NCBI RefSeq assembly: GCF_023150065.1
Contig: NZ_JAKLLN010000002.1
Location: 124,001-188,000 of the forward strand
Source of the DNA: Zoogloea sp.
GTDB taxonomy: Bacteria; Pseudomonadota; Gammaproteobacteria; Burkholderiales; Rhodocyclaceae
Length of the DNA stretch: 64,000 bases
Direction: 5' to 3'
Every line of letters begins with the position of its first letter. The stretch's first letter is position 1. The notes beneath the pieces are model-generated. The model did not search any database and was not told the origin of the DNA. It worked only from the letters and a program-made list of their open reading frames with translations. A program made the translations under genes and the position numbers. Of the stretch, positions 38,214-47,888 are shown piece after piece.

Positions 38214-39992
38214 TCAGGCGATATGCGGGGGGGCGGTGGCCTCGGCAGGGCCAAAGGCGTTGCAGAAGCGCAGCGCCTGGGGATAGGGGTAAAAGTCCTC
38301 CACGTGGCCATCGCGGATGAGGGCTTGTGCCTCCTGCCAGAAGCGCGGGTCGAGGAGCCGGCGGTGGTGCTTGAGAAAAGCCTTGCGGATCTTGACCTGG
38401 CCGAGCAGGAAAGTGGCGAACTCCTCCGGGAAGATGTCGTGGGGGCCGGCGGAGTACCAGGGTTCGCCGGACATCTCCATGTCTTCGTTGGGGGCCGGGG
38501 GGATCTTGCGGAAGTTGCAGTCGGTCATGTACTCGATCTCGTCGTAGTCGTAGAACACGACGCGGCCGTAGCGGGTCACCCCGAAGTTCTTCCACAGCAT
38601 GTCGCCGGGGAAGATGTTGGCGATGGCCAGTTCGCTGATCGCTTGCCCGTACTCGCGGACGGCCTCGTCCACCTGCTCGTCGCTGGCTTTGTCCAGGTAG
38701 AGGTTGAGGGGGGTCATGCGGCGTTCGATGTAGAGATGCTTGATCACCAGGGTGTCGCCATCCTCCTCGATCACCGAGGGGGCGAGTTCCTTTAGTTGCA
38801 GGATCAGGTCGGGGTGGAAGCGGCTGCGGGGCAGGGCCACGTTGGAGAACTCCAGGGTGTCGGCCATGCGCCCCACCCGGTCCACCTGGCGTACCAGCAG
38901 GTATTTCCGTTTCACCGTGGCCCGGTCCATGTTCTTGGAGCTCCCGAAGACGTCTTTGATGATCTTGAACACGTAGGGGTAGGAGGGCAGGGTGAATACC
39001 AGCATCACCAGGCCGCGGATGCCGGGCGCCTCGATGAACTGGTCGTTGGAGTGGCGCAGGTGGGCGATGAGGTCGCGGAAGAAGTTGGTCTTGCCCTGTT
39101 TGCCCAGGCCGAGCATGGTGTACAGCTCGGAGCGGGGTTTGTTGGGCATGATGCTGCGCAGGAACTGCACATAGCCCGAGGGGACTTCCATGTCCACCAG
39201 GAAGTAGGCCCGGGACAGGGAAAACAGCAGGGAGATGCGCCAGGTGTCGAGCAGGATGGTGTCCAGGTGGAGCATGCCGGAGGCGCCGTGGCGGACGGCG
39301 ATGACGAAGGGGCATTCCTGGTAGCCGTTGATGCCCTTGCCGATGATGTAGGCGGTCTTGTTGCGGTAGAAGGCCGAATACAAAACCTGGATCTGGCAGT
39401 TCACCTCCATCTTGGGCCAGCTGCCGAGATGCTTCTCGACACTGCGCATCACGTAATCCACGTCCCGTTCCAGGTTCTCGAAAGGGCGTTGCCAGTCAAA
39501 GTCCTCGATAAGGCGCAGGATGGTGGCCCGCAGCCCTTCATCCTGGGGGTAGTAGCTGGAATAGGTGGGCGGGAAGGACTCGATGTAGTCGGTGGAGATG
39601 GCCGGCCGGGTAAAGATGTAGGCGTTGCTGAAGTAGTCCCGGTGCAGGATCTTGGTGGTCACCGAGTTGAAGAAGGTCTCGGCCAGCTCGGGTTGCTTGT
39701 GGTTGATCAGCAGGCCGATGTAGTGGAGCTTGACGGCCTGCCAGGTGGCATCGTCGATGGACTCGGCGTTGAATTCCTCGTGGAGGCGCTGCACGGTCTC
39801 GTTGACCCGGTCATCGTAAAACTGAACCCGGTCACGCACGGCCGAGAGCTGCTCCTGCCAGGCCGCGGCCTCGTAACTTTCCTTGGCGCGTCGGGAGGTC
39901 TCCCGAAAGATCCGGTAGTGCTTGTTGAAGCCCTCGATCAAGGCCTGGGCGATGGCGAGTGCAACCGGATTTTCGTTGTGTGCAGCGTCCAC
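38214..39992 (-). CDS. aceK: Isocitrate dehydrogenase kinase/phosphatase
   Basis: 592 residues from a GTG at 39992. Contains the AceK kinase/phosphatase core, including the nucleotide-binding PGIRGLVMLVFTLPSYPYVF then KIIKD, and VVFYDYDEIEYMTDCNFRKIP near the catalytic region. It phosphorylates and inactivates Icd when cells grow on C2 compounds, diverting isocitrate to the glyoxylate shunt, and reverses this otherwise. The GTG is chosen because GGAGGAG stands 6 bases upstream; a GTG at 40022 lacks any such site. Divergent from its likely target icd, rather than in an aceBAK operon. Confidence 0.96.
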   Translation of the reverse strand: MDAAHNENPVALAIAQALIEGFNKHYRIFRETSRRAKESYEAAAWQEQLSAVRDRVQFYDDRVNETVQRLHEEFNAESIDDATWQAVKLHYIGLLINHKQPELAETFFNSVTTKILHRDYFSNAYIFTRPAISTDYIESFPPTYSSYYPQDEGLRATILRLIEDFDWQRPFENLERDVDYVMRSVEKHLGSWPKMEVNCQIQVLYSAFYRNKTAYIIGKGINGYQECPFVIAVRHGASGMLHLDTILLDTWRISLLFSLSRAYFLVDMEVPSGYVQFLRSIMPNKPRSELYTMLGLGKQGKTNFFRDLIAHLRHSNDQFIEAPGIRGLVMLVFTLPSYPYVFKIIKDVFGSSKNMDRATVKRKYLLVRQVDRVGRMADTLEFSNVALPRSRFHPDLILQLKELAPSVIEEDGDTLVIKHLYIERRMTPLNLYLDKASDEQVDEAVREYGQAISELAIANIFPGDMLWKNFGVTRYGRVVFYDYDEIEYMTDCNFRKIPPAPNEDMEMSGEPWYSAGPHDIFPEEFATFLLGQVKIRKAFLKHHRRLLDPRFWQEAQALIRDGHVEDFYPYPQALRFCNAFGPAEATAPPHIA

Positions 39993-40159
39993 TTCTGTCT
40001 CCTCCAGCAGGTTGGCCGGCACGCTGCCGCGGTGGCGCCTCGGCGACGGCCACGTGCGCGTGTCCAGCCTTCAAATAGTAGCACTCCCCAATCCCCGCCC
40101 TGGCCGGAGCACGCCGTCTGGCGCGGGTTTCGGGGCGGTGTGCAGTGGGCGGTGCAGCA

Positions 40160-40187
40160 TTGACCCGGCCGGGTTTTGGTCCATAAT
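40160..40187 (+). promoter_or_regulatory. icd promoter
   Basis: TTGACC (40160-40165), 16 bases, CATAAT (40182-40187). The -35 matches 5 of 6 and the -10 matches 5 of 6 consensus bases. The predicted start near 40194 gives a leader of about 130 bases. Confidence 0.65.
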
Positions 40188-40200
40188 CGGTGCAGTTTGT

Positions 40201-40284
40201 CCCCGCGTGAGGGGCAGGCAGGGAGTCGGTCGAGGCGTACAGCTGGCCGGTGTTTTGCCGGCCGGTCGTTGTCAGGAGACTGAC
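40201..40284 (+). promoter_or_regulatory. Structured 5' leader of icd (three hairpins)
   Basis: Three consecutive dyads: CCCC/GGGG at 40201-40214, GGCCGG/CCGGCC at 40245-40263 with a 7-base loop, and GTCAG-GAGA-CTGAC at 40271-40284 with a GNRA-type tetraloop. No T run follows, so not an obvious attenuator. Function unknown. Confidence 0.4.
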
Positions 40285-40322
40285 CCGTCCACACGATATA
40301 AAACCTTTGCGAGGGCGTTGGT

Positions 40323-41567
40323 ATGAGTACTTCTCTGATCAAGGTGCCGGCTGGCGGGCAAAAAATCGTTCCGGGCCAGACCGTTCCCGACAATCCCATC
40401 ATCCCCTACATCGAGGGGGACGGCATCGGCGTCGACATCACCCCGGTGATGATCAAGGTCATCGATGCCGCGGTGAACAAGGCCTACGCCGGCAAGAAGC
40501 AGATCCACTGGATGGAGGTTTACGCGGGCGAAAAATCCACCCAGCTGTATGGGCCGGACGAGTGGTTCCCCAAGGAAACCTTCGATGCTCTCAAGGAATA
40601 CTCGGTGTCCATCAAGGGGCCGATGACCACCCCGGTGGGCGGCGGTATCCGCTCTCTCAACGTGGCCCTGCGCCAGGAGCTCGACCTTTACCAGTGCGTC
40701 CGTCCGGTGCAGTACTTCCAGGGGGTCCCGTCGCCCCTGAAGCGGCCGGACCTGGTCAATATGGTCATCTTCCGGGAGAACACCGAAGACATCTATGCCG
40801 GTGTCGAGTGGGCCGCCCAGTCCGAGGCGGTGAAGAAGGTCATCAAGTTCCTGACCGAGGAGATGGGCGTCAAGAAAATCCGTTTCCCGGAAACATCAGG
40901 CATCGGCATCAAGCCGGTGTCCATCGAGGGCACCACCCGCCTGGTCCGTGCGGCCATCAAGTACGCGATCGAGAACGACCGCAAGTCGGTGACCATCGTG
41001 CACAAGGGCAACATCATGAAGTTCACCGAGGGCCTGTTCCGCGACACGGGTTACAAGGTGGCCCAGGAAGAGTTCGGTGCCCAGCCCATCGATGGCGGTC
41101 CGTGGTGCAAATTTGCCAACCCGAAGACCGGGCGCGAGATCATCGTCAAGGATGCGATCGCCGACGCCTTCCTGCAGCAGATCCTGCTGCGCCCGGCGGA
41201 GTACGACGTGATCGCCACCTGCAACCTCAACGGCGACTACATCTCCGATGCCCTGGCGGCCCAGGTGGGGGGCATCGGCATTGCGCCGGGGGCCAACATC
41301 TCCGACCAGTACGCCTGCTTCGAGGCCACCCACGGTACGGCGCCCAAGTACGCCGGGCTCGACAAGGTGAACCCGGGTTCCATCATCCTCTCGGCCGAGA
41401 TGATGCTGCGGCATCTGGGCTGGACCGAGGCGGCTGATCTGGTGATCCGGTCGATGGAGGCGGCTATCGGCGACAAGATCGTGACCTACGATTTTGCCCG
41501 CCTGATGGACGGAGCGACCGAGGTGTCGTGCTCGGAGTTCGGTGACGCGATGATCGCGCGCATGTAA
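40323..41567 (+). CDS. icd: NADP-dependent isocitrate dehydrogenase, homodimeric
   Basis: 414 residues (E. coli 416). It oxidatively decarboxylates isocitrate to 2-oxoglutarate in the TCA cycle. Seen: [30 protein letters not shown] with the AceK phosphorylation site Ser111 (Ser113 in E. coli), [13 protein letters not shown], and the C-terminal HGTAPKYAG. The site context matches E. coli, so AceK control is expected. GAGG precedes the ATG. It converges on a second, monomeric isocitrate dehydrogenase gene. Confidence 0.98.
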   Translation: MSTSLIKVPAGGQKIVPGQTVPDNPIIPYIEGDGIGVDITPVMIKVIDAAVNKAYAGKKQIHWMEVYAGEKSTQLYGPDEWFPKETFDALKEYSVSIKGPMTTPVGGGIRSLNVALRQELDLYQCVRPVQYFQGVPSPLKRPDLVNMVIFRENTEDIYAGVEWAAQSEAVKKVIKFLTEEMGVKKIRFPETSGIGIKPVSIEGTTRLVRAAIKYAIENDRKSVTIVHKGNIMKFTEGLFRDTGYKVAQEEFGAQPIDGGPWCKFANPKTGREIIVKDAIADAFLQQILLRPAEYDVIATCNLNGDYISDALAAQVGGIGIAPGANISDQYACFEATHGTAPKYAGLDKVNPGSIILSAEMMLRHLGWTEAADLVIRSMEAAIGDKIVTYDFARLMDGATEVSCSEFGDAMIARM

Positions 41568-41610
41568 CAGCCTGCGCGTGCCTGGCGGTGTGCCGGGCCA
41601 TCAAAAAAAC

Positions 41611-41639
41611 AAAACCCCCGTGGTTTCCACGGGGGTTTT
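41611..41639. terminator. Bidirectional terminator between the two isocitrate dehydrogenase genes
   Basis: AAAACCCCCGTGG and CCACGGGGGTTTT form a 13-bp perfect stem with a TTT loop, flanked by A-rich and T-rich runs on both sides. Confidence 0.95.
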
Positions 41640-41685
41640 GTTTTTTGACCCCTGCTCCGCCCGCAGGCGGCGCAGGGAACTACCG

Positions 41686-43923
41686 TCAGGCGCGGGCGGC
41701 GCGCAGGGCGGCGTTCAGGGTCGGGCTGGGACGCATCACGGCCTTGCACTTTTCGGCATCGGCCTTGTAGTAGCCACCGATATCCACGGCCTTGCCCTGT
41801 ACGGTCTTCAGCTCGGCCACGATCTGGCCTTCGCTGTCGGTCAGGGTCTTGGCCAGGTTGGCGAACTGGGCGGCCAGCTCTGCGTCTTCCGTCTGGTTGG
41901 CCAGCTCCTGGGCCCAGTACATGGCCAGGTAGAACTGGGAGCCCCGGTTGTCCAGCTCGCCGGTCTTGGGCGACGGAGACTTGCGGTTATCCAGCAGTTT
42001 GCCCGTGGCGGCGTCGAGGGTCTTGGCCAGCAGCACGGCACGCTTGTTGCCGGTCTTGATGCCCAGGTCCTCGAGGGACACGGCCAGGGCCAGGAACTCG
42101 CCCAGGGAATCCCAGCGGAGGTGGTTCTCTTCGGTGAGCTGCTGCACGTGCTTCGGTGCGGAGCCGCCGGCACCCGTTTCGTACATGCCGCCGCCGGCCA
42201 TCAGCGGGACGATGGACAGCATCTTGGCTGAGGTGCCGAGTTCCATGATGGGGAACAGGTCGGTCAGGTAGTCGCGCAGGATGTTGCCGGTCACGGAGAT
42301 GGTGTCGAGGCCACGGATCACGCGCTCCAGGGTGAAGCGCATGGCGCGGACCTGGGACATGATGTAGATCTCGAGGCCGCTGGTGTCGTGATCCTTCAGG
42401 TAGGTCTGGACCTTCTTGATCAGCTCGGCTTCGTGGGGACGGTAGGAGTCAAGCCAGAACACCGCCGGGGTGTTGGAGTTACGGGCGCGGGTGACGGCCA
42501 GCTTGACCCAGTCACGGATCGGAGCGTCCTTGACCTGGCACATGCGCCAGATGTCGCCGGCTTCGACGTTTTGGGTGAGCAGCACTTCACCGGTGTCGAT
42601 GTCGACGATGTTGGCGATGCCGTCTTCGGCGATCTCGAAGGTCTTGTCGTGGGAACCGTATTCCTCGGCCTTCTGGGCCATCAGGCCGACGTTGGGCACG
42701 GTGCCCATGGTCTTCGGGTCGAAGTTGCCGTTGGTCTTGCAGAAGTTGATCATCTCCTGGTAGATCCGGGCAAAAGTCGATTCCGGCATGACGCACTTGC
42801 TGTCGTACTGCTTGCCGTCCGCACCCCACATCTTGCCGCCCTGGCGGATCATCGCCGGCATGGAGGCGTCGACGATCACGTCGTTGGGGGAGTGGAAGTT
42901 GGTGATGCCCTTGGCCGAGTCGACCATGGCCAGCTTGGGGCGGTGTTCCTGACAGGCGTGCAGGTCGCGGATGATCTCATCGCGCTTGGACTCGGGCAGG
43001 GTCTTGATCTTCTCGTAGAGGTCGACCATGCCGTTGTTGACGTTGATGCCGAGCTCGTTGAACAGGGCGCCGTGCTTCTCGAAGGCTTCCTTGTAGAAGA
43101 TCTTGACGCAGTGGCCGAACACGATGGGGTGGGACACCTTCATCATCGTGGCCTTCACGTGCAGGGAGAAGAGGATGCCGGACTCACGGCAGTCTTCCAG
43201 TTCCTTCTCGTAGAAGTCGCACAGGGCCTTCTTGCTCATGAACATGGAGTCGATGATCTCGCCTTCCTTGAGCGCGACCTTCGGCTTCAGCACGGTGATC
43301 TTGCCGCCCTTGGCGATCAGCTCCATGCGCACGTTGCGAGCCTTGTCCAGGGTCATGGACTTTTCGCCGTGGTAGAAGTCACCGTGGTGCATGTGGGACA
43401 CGTGAGTCCGCGACCAGGGCTTCCATTCACCCATGGAGTGGGGGTTCTTGCGGGCGTAGTTCTTGACGGCCAGCGGAGCACGGCGGTCGGAGTTGCCTTC
43501 ACGCAGAACCGGGTTCACCGCGGAGCCCAGGCACTTGCCGTAGCGGGCAACGATCGCCTTTTCCTCGTCGGTGGAAGGCACTTCCGGGTAGTCGGGAACA
43601 GCGTAGCCTTTGGCCTGGAGTTCCTTGATGCAGGCCTTCAGCTGTGCCACGGAGGCACTGATGTTGGGCAGCTTGATGATGTTGGCGTCGGCTTCGAGGG
43701 TCTTCTTGCCCAGTTCGGCCAGGGTGTCGGGCACACGCTGTTCTTCGGGGAGTACGTCAGAGAACTCGGCCAGAACGCGGGCGGACACGGAGATGTCGGC
43801 CTTTTCGACGTCGATGCCAGCCGGACCGGTGAAGGTCCGGATGATGGGAAGAAACGCACAGGTGGCCAGCAGCGGAGCTTCGTCCGTCAGCGTGTAGATG
43901 ATCTTAGATTTCCCAGTAACCAT
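41686..43923 (-). CDS. NADP-dependent isocitrate dehydrogenase, monomeric type
   Basis: 745 residues, matching the monomeric IDH family (about 740), which is not homologous in overall length to the dimeric enzyme. Typical sequence: [18 protein letters not shown] at the N terminus, [35 protein letters not shown], and [20 protein letters not shown]. Same reaction as icd, but this family lacks the AceK Ser site, so flux through it should escape AceK control. GAGGGAAG lies ahead of the ATG. The gene is convergent with icd across a shared terminator. Confidence 0.97.
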   Translation of the reverse strand: MVTGKSKIIYTLTDEAPLLATCAFLPIIRTFTGPAGIDVEKADISVSARVLAEFSDVLPEEQRVPDTLAELGKKTLEADANIIKLPNISASVAQLKACIKELQAKGYAVPDYPEVPSTDEEKAIVARYGKCLGSAVNPVLREGNSDRRAPLAVKNYARKNPHSMGEWKPWSRTHVSHMHHGDFYHGEKSMTLDKARNVRMELIAKGGKITVLKPKVALKEGEIIDSMFMSKKALCDFYEKELEDCRESGILFSLHVKATMMKVSHPIVFGHCVKIFYKEAFEKHGALFNELGINVNNGMVDLYEKIKTLPESKRDEIIRDLHACQEHRPKLAMVDSAKGITNFHSPNDVIVDASMPAMIRQGGKMWGADGKQYDSKCVMPESTFARIYQEMINFCKTNGNFDPKTMGTVPNVGLMAQKAEEYGSHDKTFEIAEDGIANIVDIDTGEVLLTQNVEAGDIWRMCQVKDAPIRDWVKLAVTRARNSNTPAVFWLDSYRPHEAELIKKVQTYLKDHDTSGLEIYIMSQVRAMRFTLERVIRGLDTISVTGNILRDYLTDLFPIMELGTSAKMLSIVPLMAGGGMYETGAGGSAPKHVQQLTEENHLRWDSLGEFLALAVSLEDLGIKTGNKRAVLLAKTLDAATGKLLDNRKSPSPKTGELDNRGSQFYLAMYWAQELANQTEDAELAAQFANLAKTLTDSEGQIVAELKTVQGKAVDIGGYYKADAEKCKAVMRPSPTLNAALRAARA

Positions 43924-44096
43924 TTATCTTCCCTCGATATTTGATTTTATTGACGACGAGCCCTTCAGGCCCCCCAGTCGCCGTTGAAACCGGCGGACGA
44001 CGCTTTTTGCAGTCGGCGGGGAAAATATCACGTATCCCGCGCGCCTGCATTGAAACCGGCAAACCTTGCCTCTGCAGGCCCGATCTGCCAAATGAC

Positions 44097-44120
44097 AAGG
44101 GCCGCCAAGTGGCAGCCCTT
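44097..44120 (-). terminator. Probable terminator of the yajC-secDF unit
   Basis: On the minus strand AAGGGCTGCC, a 4-base loop and GGCGGCCCTT form a 10-bp stem with one G-T wobble, 17 bases past the secF stop; the tail is only weakly T-rich. Confidence 0.6.
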
Positions 44121-44136
44121 TGCATTCAGATGAGGC

Positions 44137-45069
44137 TCAGACGACAGCCTCTTCCTTGTCCTTCTTTACCTGCATGAACTGCTCCCGGGATACGCCCAGC
44201 CACATGACCAGGGGGCTGGCCACGAGGACGGAGGAGTAGATGCCGAAGCAGATCCCGATGGTCAGGGCCAGGGAGAAGTAGTAGAGAGTTTCACCGCCGA
44301 ACAGCAGCATGGACAGCACCATGATCTGGGTACTGCCGTGGGTGATGATGGTTCGGCTGATGGTGCTGGTGATGGCGTGGTCGAGCACCTCGGGGGTGGA
44401 TAGGCCGCGCTTCTTCTTGAAGGTCTCGCGGACCCGGTCGAACACCACCACCGACTCATTCACCGAGTAGCCCAGTACGGCCAGGGTGGCCGCCAGTACC
44501 GGCAGGGAGAACTCCCACTGGAACAGGGCGAAGAAGCCGAGAATGATGATCACGTCATGGAGGTTGGCGATGATCGCGGAGACGGCAAAGCGCCACTCGA
44601 AGCGCATCGCCAGATAGGCGACGATGCCGCCGATCACCAGCAGCAGGGCCATGGCGCCATCGGATGCGAGCTCCTTGCCGACCTGAGGGCCGACAAATTC
44701 GACACGGCGCATCTCGGCCTTGGGGCCTTCGAGGGTGGCGAGGTTGGCCATGACCTTCTCGCTGACCTTGCCGGTCTCCATGCCGTCCCGGTTCGGCAGG
44801 CGGATCAGGACGTCACGGGCGCTGCCGAAGTTCTGCACCTGGGCGTCCTGGTAACCGTCCTTGGCGAGGGATTCACGCAGCTTTTCGAGGTTGGGGGGCT
44901 CGCTGTAGCTCACCTCCATGAGAGTGCCGCCGGTGAACTCGACGCTGAAATGCAGGCCTTTGGTGGCCAGGAAAGTGACCGCGAGCAGGAAGGTGACCAA
45001 CGAAATGACGTTGAACACCAGCGCATGCTTCATGAACGGGATGTCTTTGCGGATGCGGAAAAATTCCAT
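44137..45069 (-). CDS. secF: Protein translocase subunit SecF
   Basis: 310 residues with six membrane helices and a large periplasmic loop (about 40-130). Family motifs: VEFTGGTLMEV, the D4-type region LGYSVNESVVVFDRVRE, and TRTIITHGSTQI-like sequence near SRTIITHG. With SecD it uses the proton gradient to pull exported proteins across the inner membrane. It begins 33 bases after secD. Confidence 0.97.
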   Translation of the reverse strand: MEFFRIRKDIPFMKHALVFNVISLVTFLLAVTFLATKGLHFSVEFTGGTLMEVSYSEPPNLEKLRESLAKDGYQDAQVQNFGSARDVLIRLPNRDGMETGKVSEKVMANLATLEGPKAEMRRVEFVGPQVGKELASDGAMALLLVIGGIVAYLAMRFEWRFAVSAIIANLHDVIIILGFFALFQWEFSLPVLAATLAVLGYSVNESVVVFDRVRETFKKKRGLSTPEVLDHAITSTISRTIITHGSTQIMVLSMLLFGGETLYYFSLALTIGICFGIYSSVLVASPLVMWLGVSREQFMQVKKDKEEAVV

Positions 45070-45102
45070 TTTTGCGGGTCCGTTTCTTTATTGATGCAGG
45101 CT

Positions 45103-46962
45103 TCAGCTGCCCGGCTTCCAGACCTGGCCGATGGACAGCTTGTCGAGCTTGCGCTTCTTGCCGTAGATCAGGTTGACCAGGCCACGGGAGACCAGGATGG
45201 CGCTGAACATGGAGGTCAGGATGCCGAGGCAGTGGACCACCGCGAAGCCGCGTACCGGACCGGAGCCGAAGACCAGCAGGGCGATGCCGGCGATGAGGGT
45301 GGTGACGTTGGAGTCGAGAATGGTGTCGAAGGCCCGGTCGTAGCCGGCGGTGATCGCCGCCTGGGGGCTGGAGCCGTTGCGCAGCTCTTCCCGGATGCGT
45401 TCGTTGATCAGCACGTTGGCGTCGATGGCCATGCCCAGGGTCAGGGCGATGGCGGCAATGCCGGGCAGCGTGAGGGTGGCCTGGAGCAGGGACAGCAAGG
45501 CGATCAGCAGCAGCAGGTTGGAGGCCAGGGCCACCACTGATACAAAGCCGAAAAGCATGTAGTAGGCACACATGAAGATGCCGATGGCCACGAAGCCCCA
45601 CAGGGTGGAGTGGAAGCCCTTGCTGATGTTCTCGGCGCCAAGGCTCGGGCCGATGGTGCGTTCCTCGATGATCTCCATGGGGGCGGCCAGGGAGCCGGCA
45701 CGCAGCAGCAGCGCCGTGTCGGTGGCTTCTTCCGAGCTCATCTTGCCGGAGATCTGCACGCGGCCGCCGCCAATCTCGCCGCGGATCACCGGTGCGGTGA
45801 CGACTTCACCCTTGCCCTTCTCGATCAGCAGGATGGCCATACGCTTGTTGATGTTCTCGCGGGTCACGTCCTTGAAGATGCGGGCACCAGCAGAGTCCAG
45901 GGTCAGGTGCACGGCGGCTTCGTGGGTCTGGCCGTCAAAGCCGGGCTGGGCGTCGGTCAGGCGCTCGCCGGTGAGCACAACCTGCTTCTTTACGAGCAGG
46001 GGACGGCCTTCCCGGTCGTTGTAAACCTCGGTGCCCGGGGGGATCGCGCCGCCTACGGCAGCCTCAAGGGCGCCCGGGGTGTCGTCCACCATGCGGATCT
46101 CGAGGGTGGCCGTCCGGCCGAGGATGTCCTTGGCCTTGGCCACGTCCTGCACGCCGGGCAGCTGCACGACGATGCGGTCGACGCCTTGCTGCTGGATCAC
46201 GGGCTCGGCAACGCCCAGCTCGTTGATGCGGTTGTGCAGGGTGGTGATGTTCTGCTTGAGGGCAAACTCCTGGATGGACTTCTGGGCCAGGGGCGTGAGC
46301 GTGGCAGTGATCTTGAAGTCGGCGCCGTCCTGGCCTTCCGTCAGCTGCAGATCGTTGGTGCCTGCCGTGATCACGGCCCGGGCGCGGGTCTGGGATTCCG
46401 TATCGCGGAACCGGATGACCACGCTCTGGTTTTCACGGGTGATGCCCGCATGGCGGACGTTCTTGTCGCGCAGCAGGGTGCGCAGGTCGCCGGTGGTGGC
46501 ATCAAGGCGCTTGGTGACGGCCCCCTTCATGTCCACCTGGAGCAGGAAGTGCACGCCGCCGCGCAGATCCAGGCCCAGGTACATGGGCAGGGCGCCGATG
46601 CTGGTGAGCCATTGGGGGCTGGCGGAGAGCAGGTTGAGGGCGACCACGTAGGCGGGGTCGGCCGCATCCGGGTTGAAGGCCTTCTCGATGGCGTCCTTGG
46701 CCTTGAGCTGGGTGTCCGTGTCGCGGAAACGGGCGCGCACGCTGTTGAAATCGGAGAACAGGCCGTCGTGCTGGATGCCGGCTGCAGCCAGGCTTTCCTC
46801 GACGCGCTTCTGGGTGGCGCTGGCATCCAGCTTGAGGGTGGCCTTGCCGCTGGAGACCTGGACGGCGGGCACCTCCCCGTAAAAGTTCGGCAGGGTGTAG
46901 ATCAGGCCCCACAGCAGGACGAGCCCGATGAGGAGGTTTTTCCAGAGAGGGTAGCGATTCAT
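45103..46962 (-). CDS. secD: Protein translocase subunit SecD
   Basis: 619 residues. An N-terminal helix (about 9-25) precedes large periplasmic P1 and P4 domains (LDLRGGVHFLLQVDM, VIQQQGVDRIVVQLPGVQD) and C-terminal helices containing the conserved TLGMAIDANVLINERIREEL motif with the functional Asp. Partner of SecF in the translocon motor. Start at the ATG at 46962, 74 bases after yajC, all in one direction (yajC-secD-secF). Confidence 0.98.
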   Translation of the reverse strand: MNRYPLWKNLLIGLVLLWGLIYTLPNFYGEVPAVQVSSGKATLKLDASATQKRVEESLAAAGIQHDGLFSDFNSVRARFRDTDTQLKAKDAIEKAFNPDAADPAYVVALNLLSASPQWLTSIGALPMYLGLDLRGGVHFLLQVDMKGAVTKRLDATTGDLRTLLRDKNVRHAGITRENQSVVIRFRDTESQTRARAVITAGTNDLQLTEGQDGADFKITATLTPLAQKSIQEFALKQNITTLHNRINELGVAEPVIQQQGVDRIVVQLPGVQDVAKAKDILGRTATLEIRMVDDTPGALEAAVGGAIPPGTEVYNDREGRPLLVKKQVVLTGERLTDAQPGFDGQTHEAAVHLTLDSAGARIFKDVTRENINKRMAILLIEKGKGEVVTAPVIRGEIGGGRVQISGKMSSEEATDTALLLRAGSLAAPMEIIEERTIGPSLGAENISKGFHSTLWGFVAIGIFMCAYYMLFGFVSVVALASNLLLLIALLSLLQATLTLPGIAAIALTLGMAIDANVLINERIREELRNGSSPQAAITAGYDRAFDTILDSNVTTLIAGIALLVFGSGPVRGFAVVHCLGILTSMFSAILVSRGLVNLIYGKKRKLDKLSIGQVWKPGS

Positions 46963-47036
46963 GGTCTGGCGGGAAGGAGAGGGAACGGGCGCTGCGACTG
47001 GCGACGGCCGGTGCCGGGCACCGGCCCGTCGGCCGT

Positions 47037-47369
47037 TCAGATCGACTTGAGGGTGCCCTTGGGCAGCACGGCGCCAATGGCCTGCTTCTGTACGACGATC
47101 TGGGTGTTGGCCGCGACTTCCACGGTGACGTAGGCGTCGCTGATGGCCACGACCTTGCCGACAATGCCGCCGCCGGTCAGGACTTCGTCGTTCTTCTGCA
47201 GACCTTCGAGCAGCGCTTTATGTTCCTTGGCACGCTTCATCTGGGGGCGAATCATCAGGAACCAAAGCACCCCGAACATGAAAATCATCGGCAGGATGCC
47301 GGTCAGACCGCCCAGGGGGTCTTGCGCGGCAGCCGGCGCGGCTTGGGCAAAGGCGTTGGAAATCAGCAC
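47037..47369 (-). CDS. yajC: Sec translocon accessory protein YajC
   Basis: 110 residues from a GTG at 47369; GGAG lies 6 bases ahead, which decides this start. One membrane helix (about 22-42, ILPMIFMFGVLWFLMIRPQ) followed by the cytoplasmic YajC domain with QKNDEVLTGGGIVGKV. It associates with SecDF. First gene of the yajC-secDF unit; tgt, its usual upstream neighbour, is absent here. Confidence 0.95.
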   Translation of the reverse strand: MLISNAFAQAAPAAAQDPLGGLTGILPMIFMFGVLWFLMIRPQMKRAKEHKALLEGLQKNDEVLTGGGIVGKVVAISDAYVTVEVAANTQIVVQKQAIGAVLPKGTLKSI

Positions 47370-47466
47370 ATTGAACTCCGGAGTCAAGATACAAAGCTTC
47401 GGATTATAGCAGTACCCGGCGGGTGGCCCTCGAGCGGCTGTTGCGGGTGGACAGGGCAAAAAAAAG

Positions 47467-47492
47467 CGGCGTCTGCCTTGCGACAGACGCCG
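47467..47492 (-). terminator. Intrinsic terminator of the 47.6-kb small gene
   Basis: CGGCGTCTG and CAGACGCCG form a 9-bp stem with an 8-base loop; on the minus strand it runs into eight T residues. Confidence 0.92.
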
Positions 47493-47561
47493 TCAAATCT
47501 CCAAAAAGGAGAGGAGGGAGAAAAACCCGGTTGAGCCGGCGCAGGGCGCCGGCGGGCGCAC

Positions 47562-47888
47562 TCAGGCAGCCTTGTTCATCTGGTTGCAGAATCGCTGCCA
47601 GTTGGCAGACATCGCGGAAAACATTTGCTCTGCGGCGAGCAGGGGCATCAGACCCATGCGGTGCTGGGTGCGCATGAAGGTTTCGACATGGGGCGTGCAC
47701 AGTGTGCTTTGCTCTTCGGCAAGCAGCTCCAGAAAGCGTGCTTCCGCTGCGCCCCAGAATTCGGAGGTGCCCACCCAGCCGGTATCGGCTGTGGCTTCAC
47801 GAAGGGCCTTGCGCCAGAGGGCTTCGGCGCGTTCGACAGGAACGCCGGCTTTGCGGGCGTGCCAATGTAGTAGTTTAGGTGCTTTCAT
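47562..47888 (-). CDS. Conserved-looking small protein of unknown function
   Basis: I do not recognise this 108-residue soluble protein. It has no signal peptide or membrane helix. The N-terminal part (LLHWHARKAGVPVERAEALW) is basic and Trp/His-containing, and the rest is predicted helical with an ending LAAEQMFSAMSANWQRFCNQ. The length and all-helical C terminus recall small granule-associated or phasin-like proteins, but no diagnostic motif supports that. GGAG precedes the ATG by about 11 bases, codon use resembles its neighbours, and it has its own strong terminator, so it is very probably expressed. A tandem GTCAGCC repeat lies upstream. Confidence 0.75.
   Translation of the reverse strand: MKAPKLLHWHARKAGVPVERAEALWRKALREATADTGWVGTSEFWGAAEARFLELLAEEQSTLCTPHVETFMRTQHRMGLMPLLAAEQMFSAMSANWQRFCNQMNKAA

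Larger units (their letters stand above)
39993..40322. other. Divergent control region between aceK and icd
   Basis: 330 bases with the icd promoter (40160-40187) and its structured leader on the plus strand. Nothing convincing is seen for an aceK promoter, and no reading frame looks coding. Confidence 0.6.

Noticed and set aside
44044-44078. CCTGCA/TGCAGG dyad between the monomeric isocitrate dehydrogenase and secF
   Set aside because: A short arm with a 23-base loop and no tail; likely chance in GC-rich DNA.
47562-47888. Calling the 108-residue protein a phasin
   Set aside because: It is shorter than usual phasins and lacks the phasin domain pattern; helical content and nearby hydroxybutyrate metabolism are not enough.
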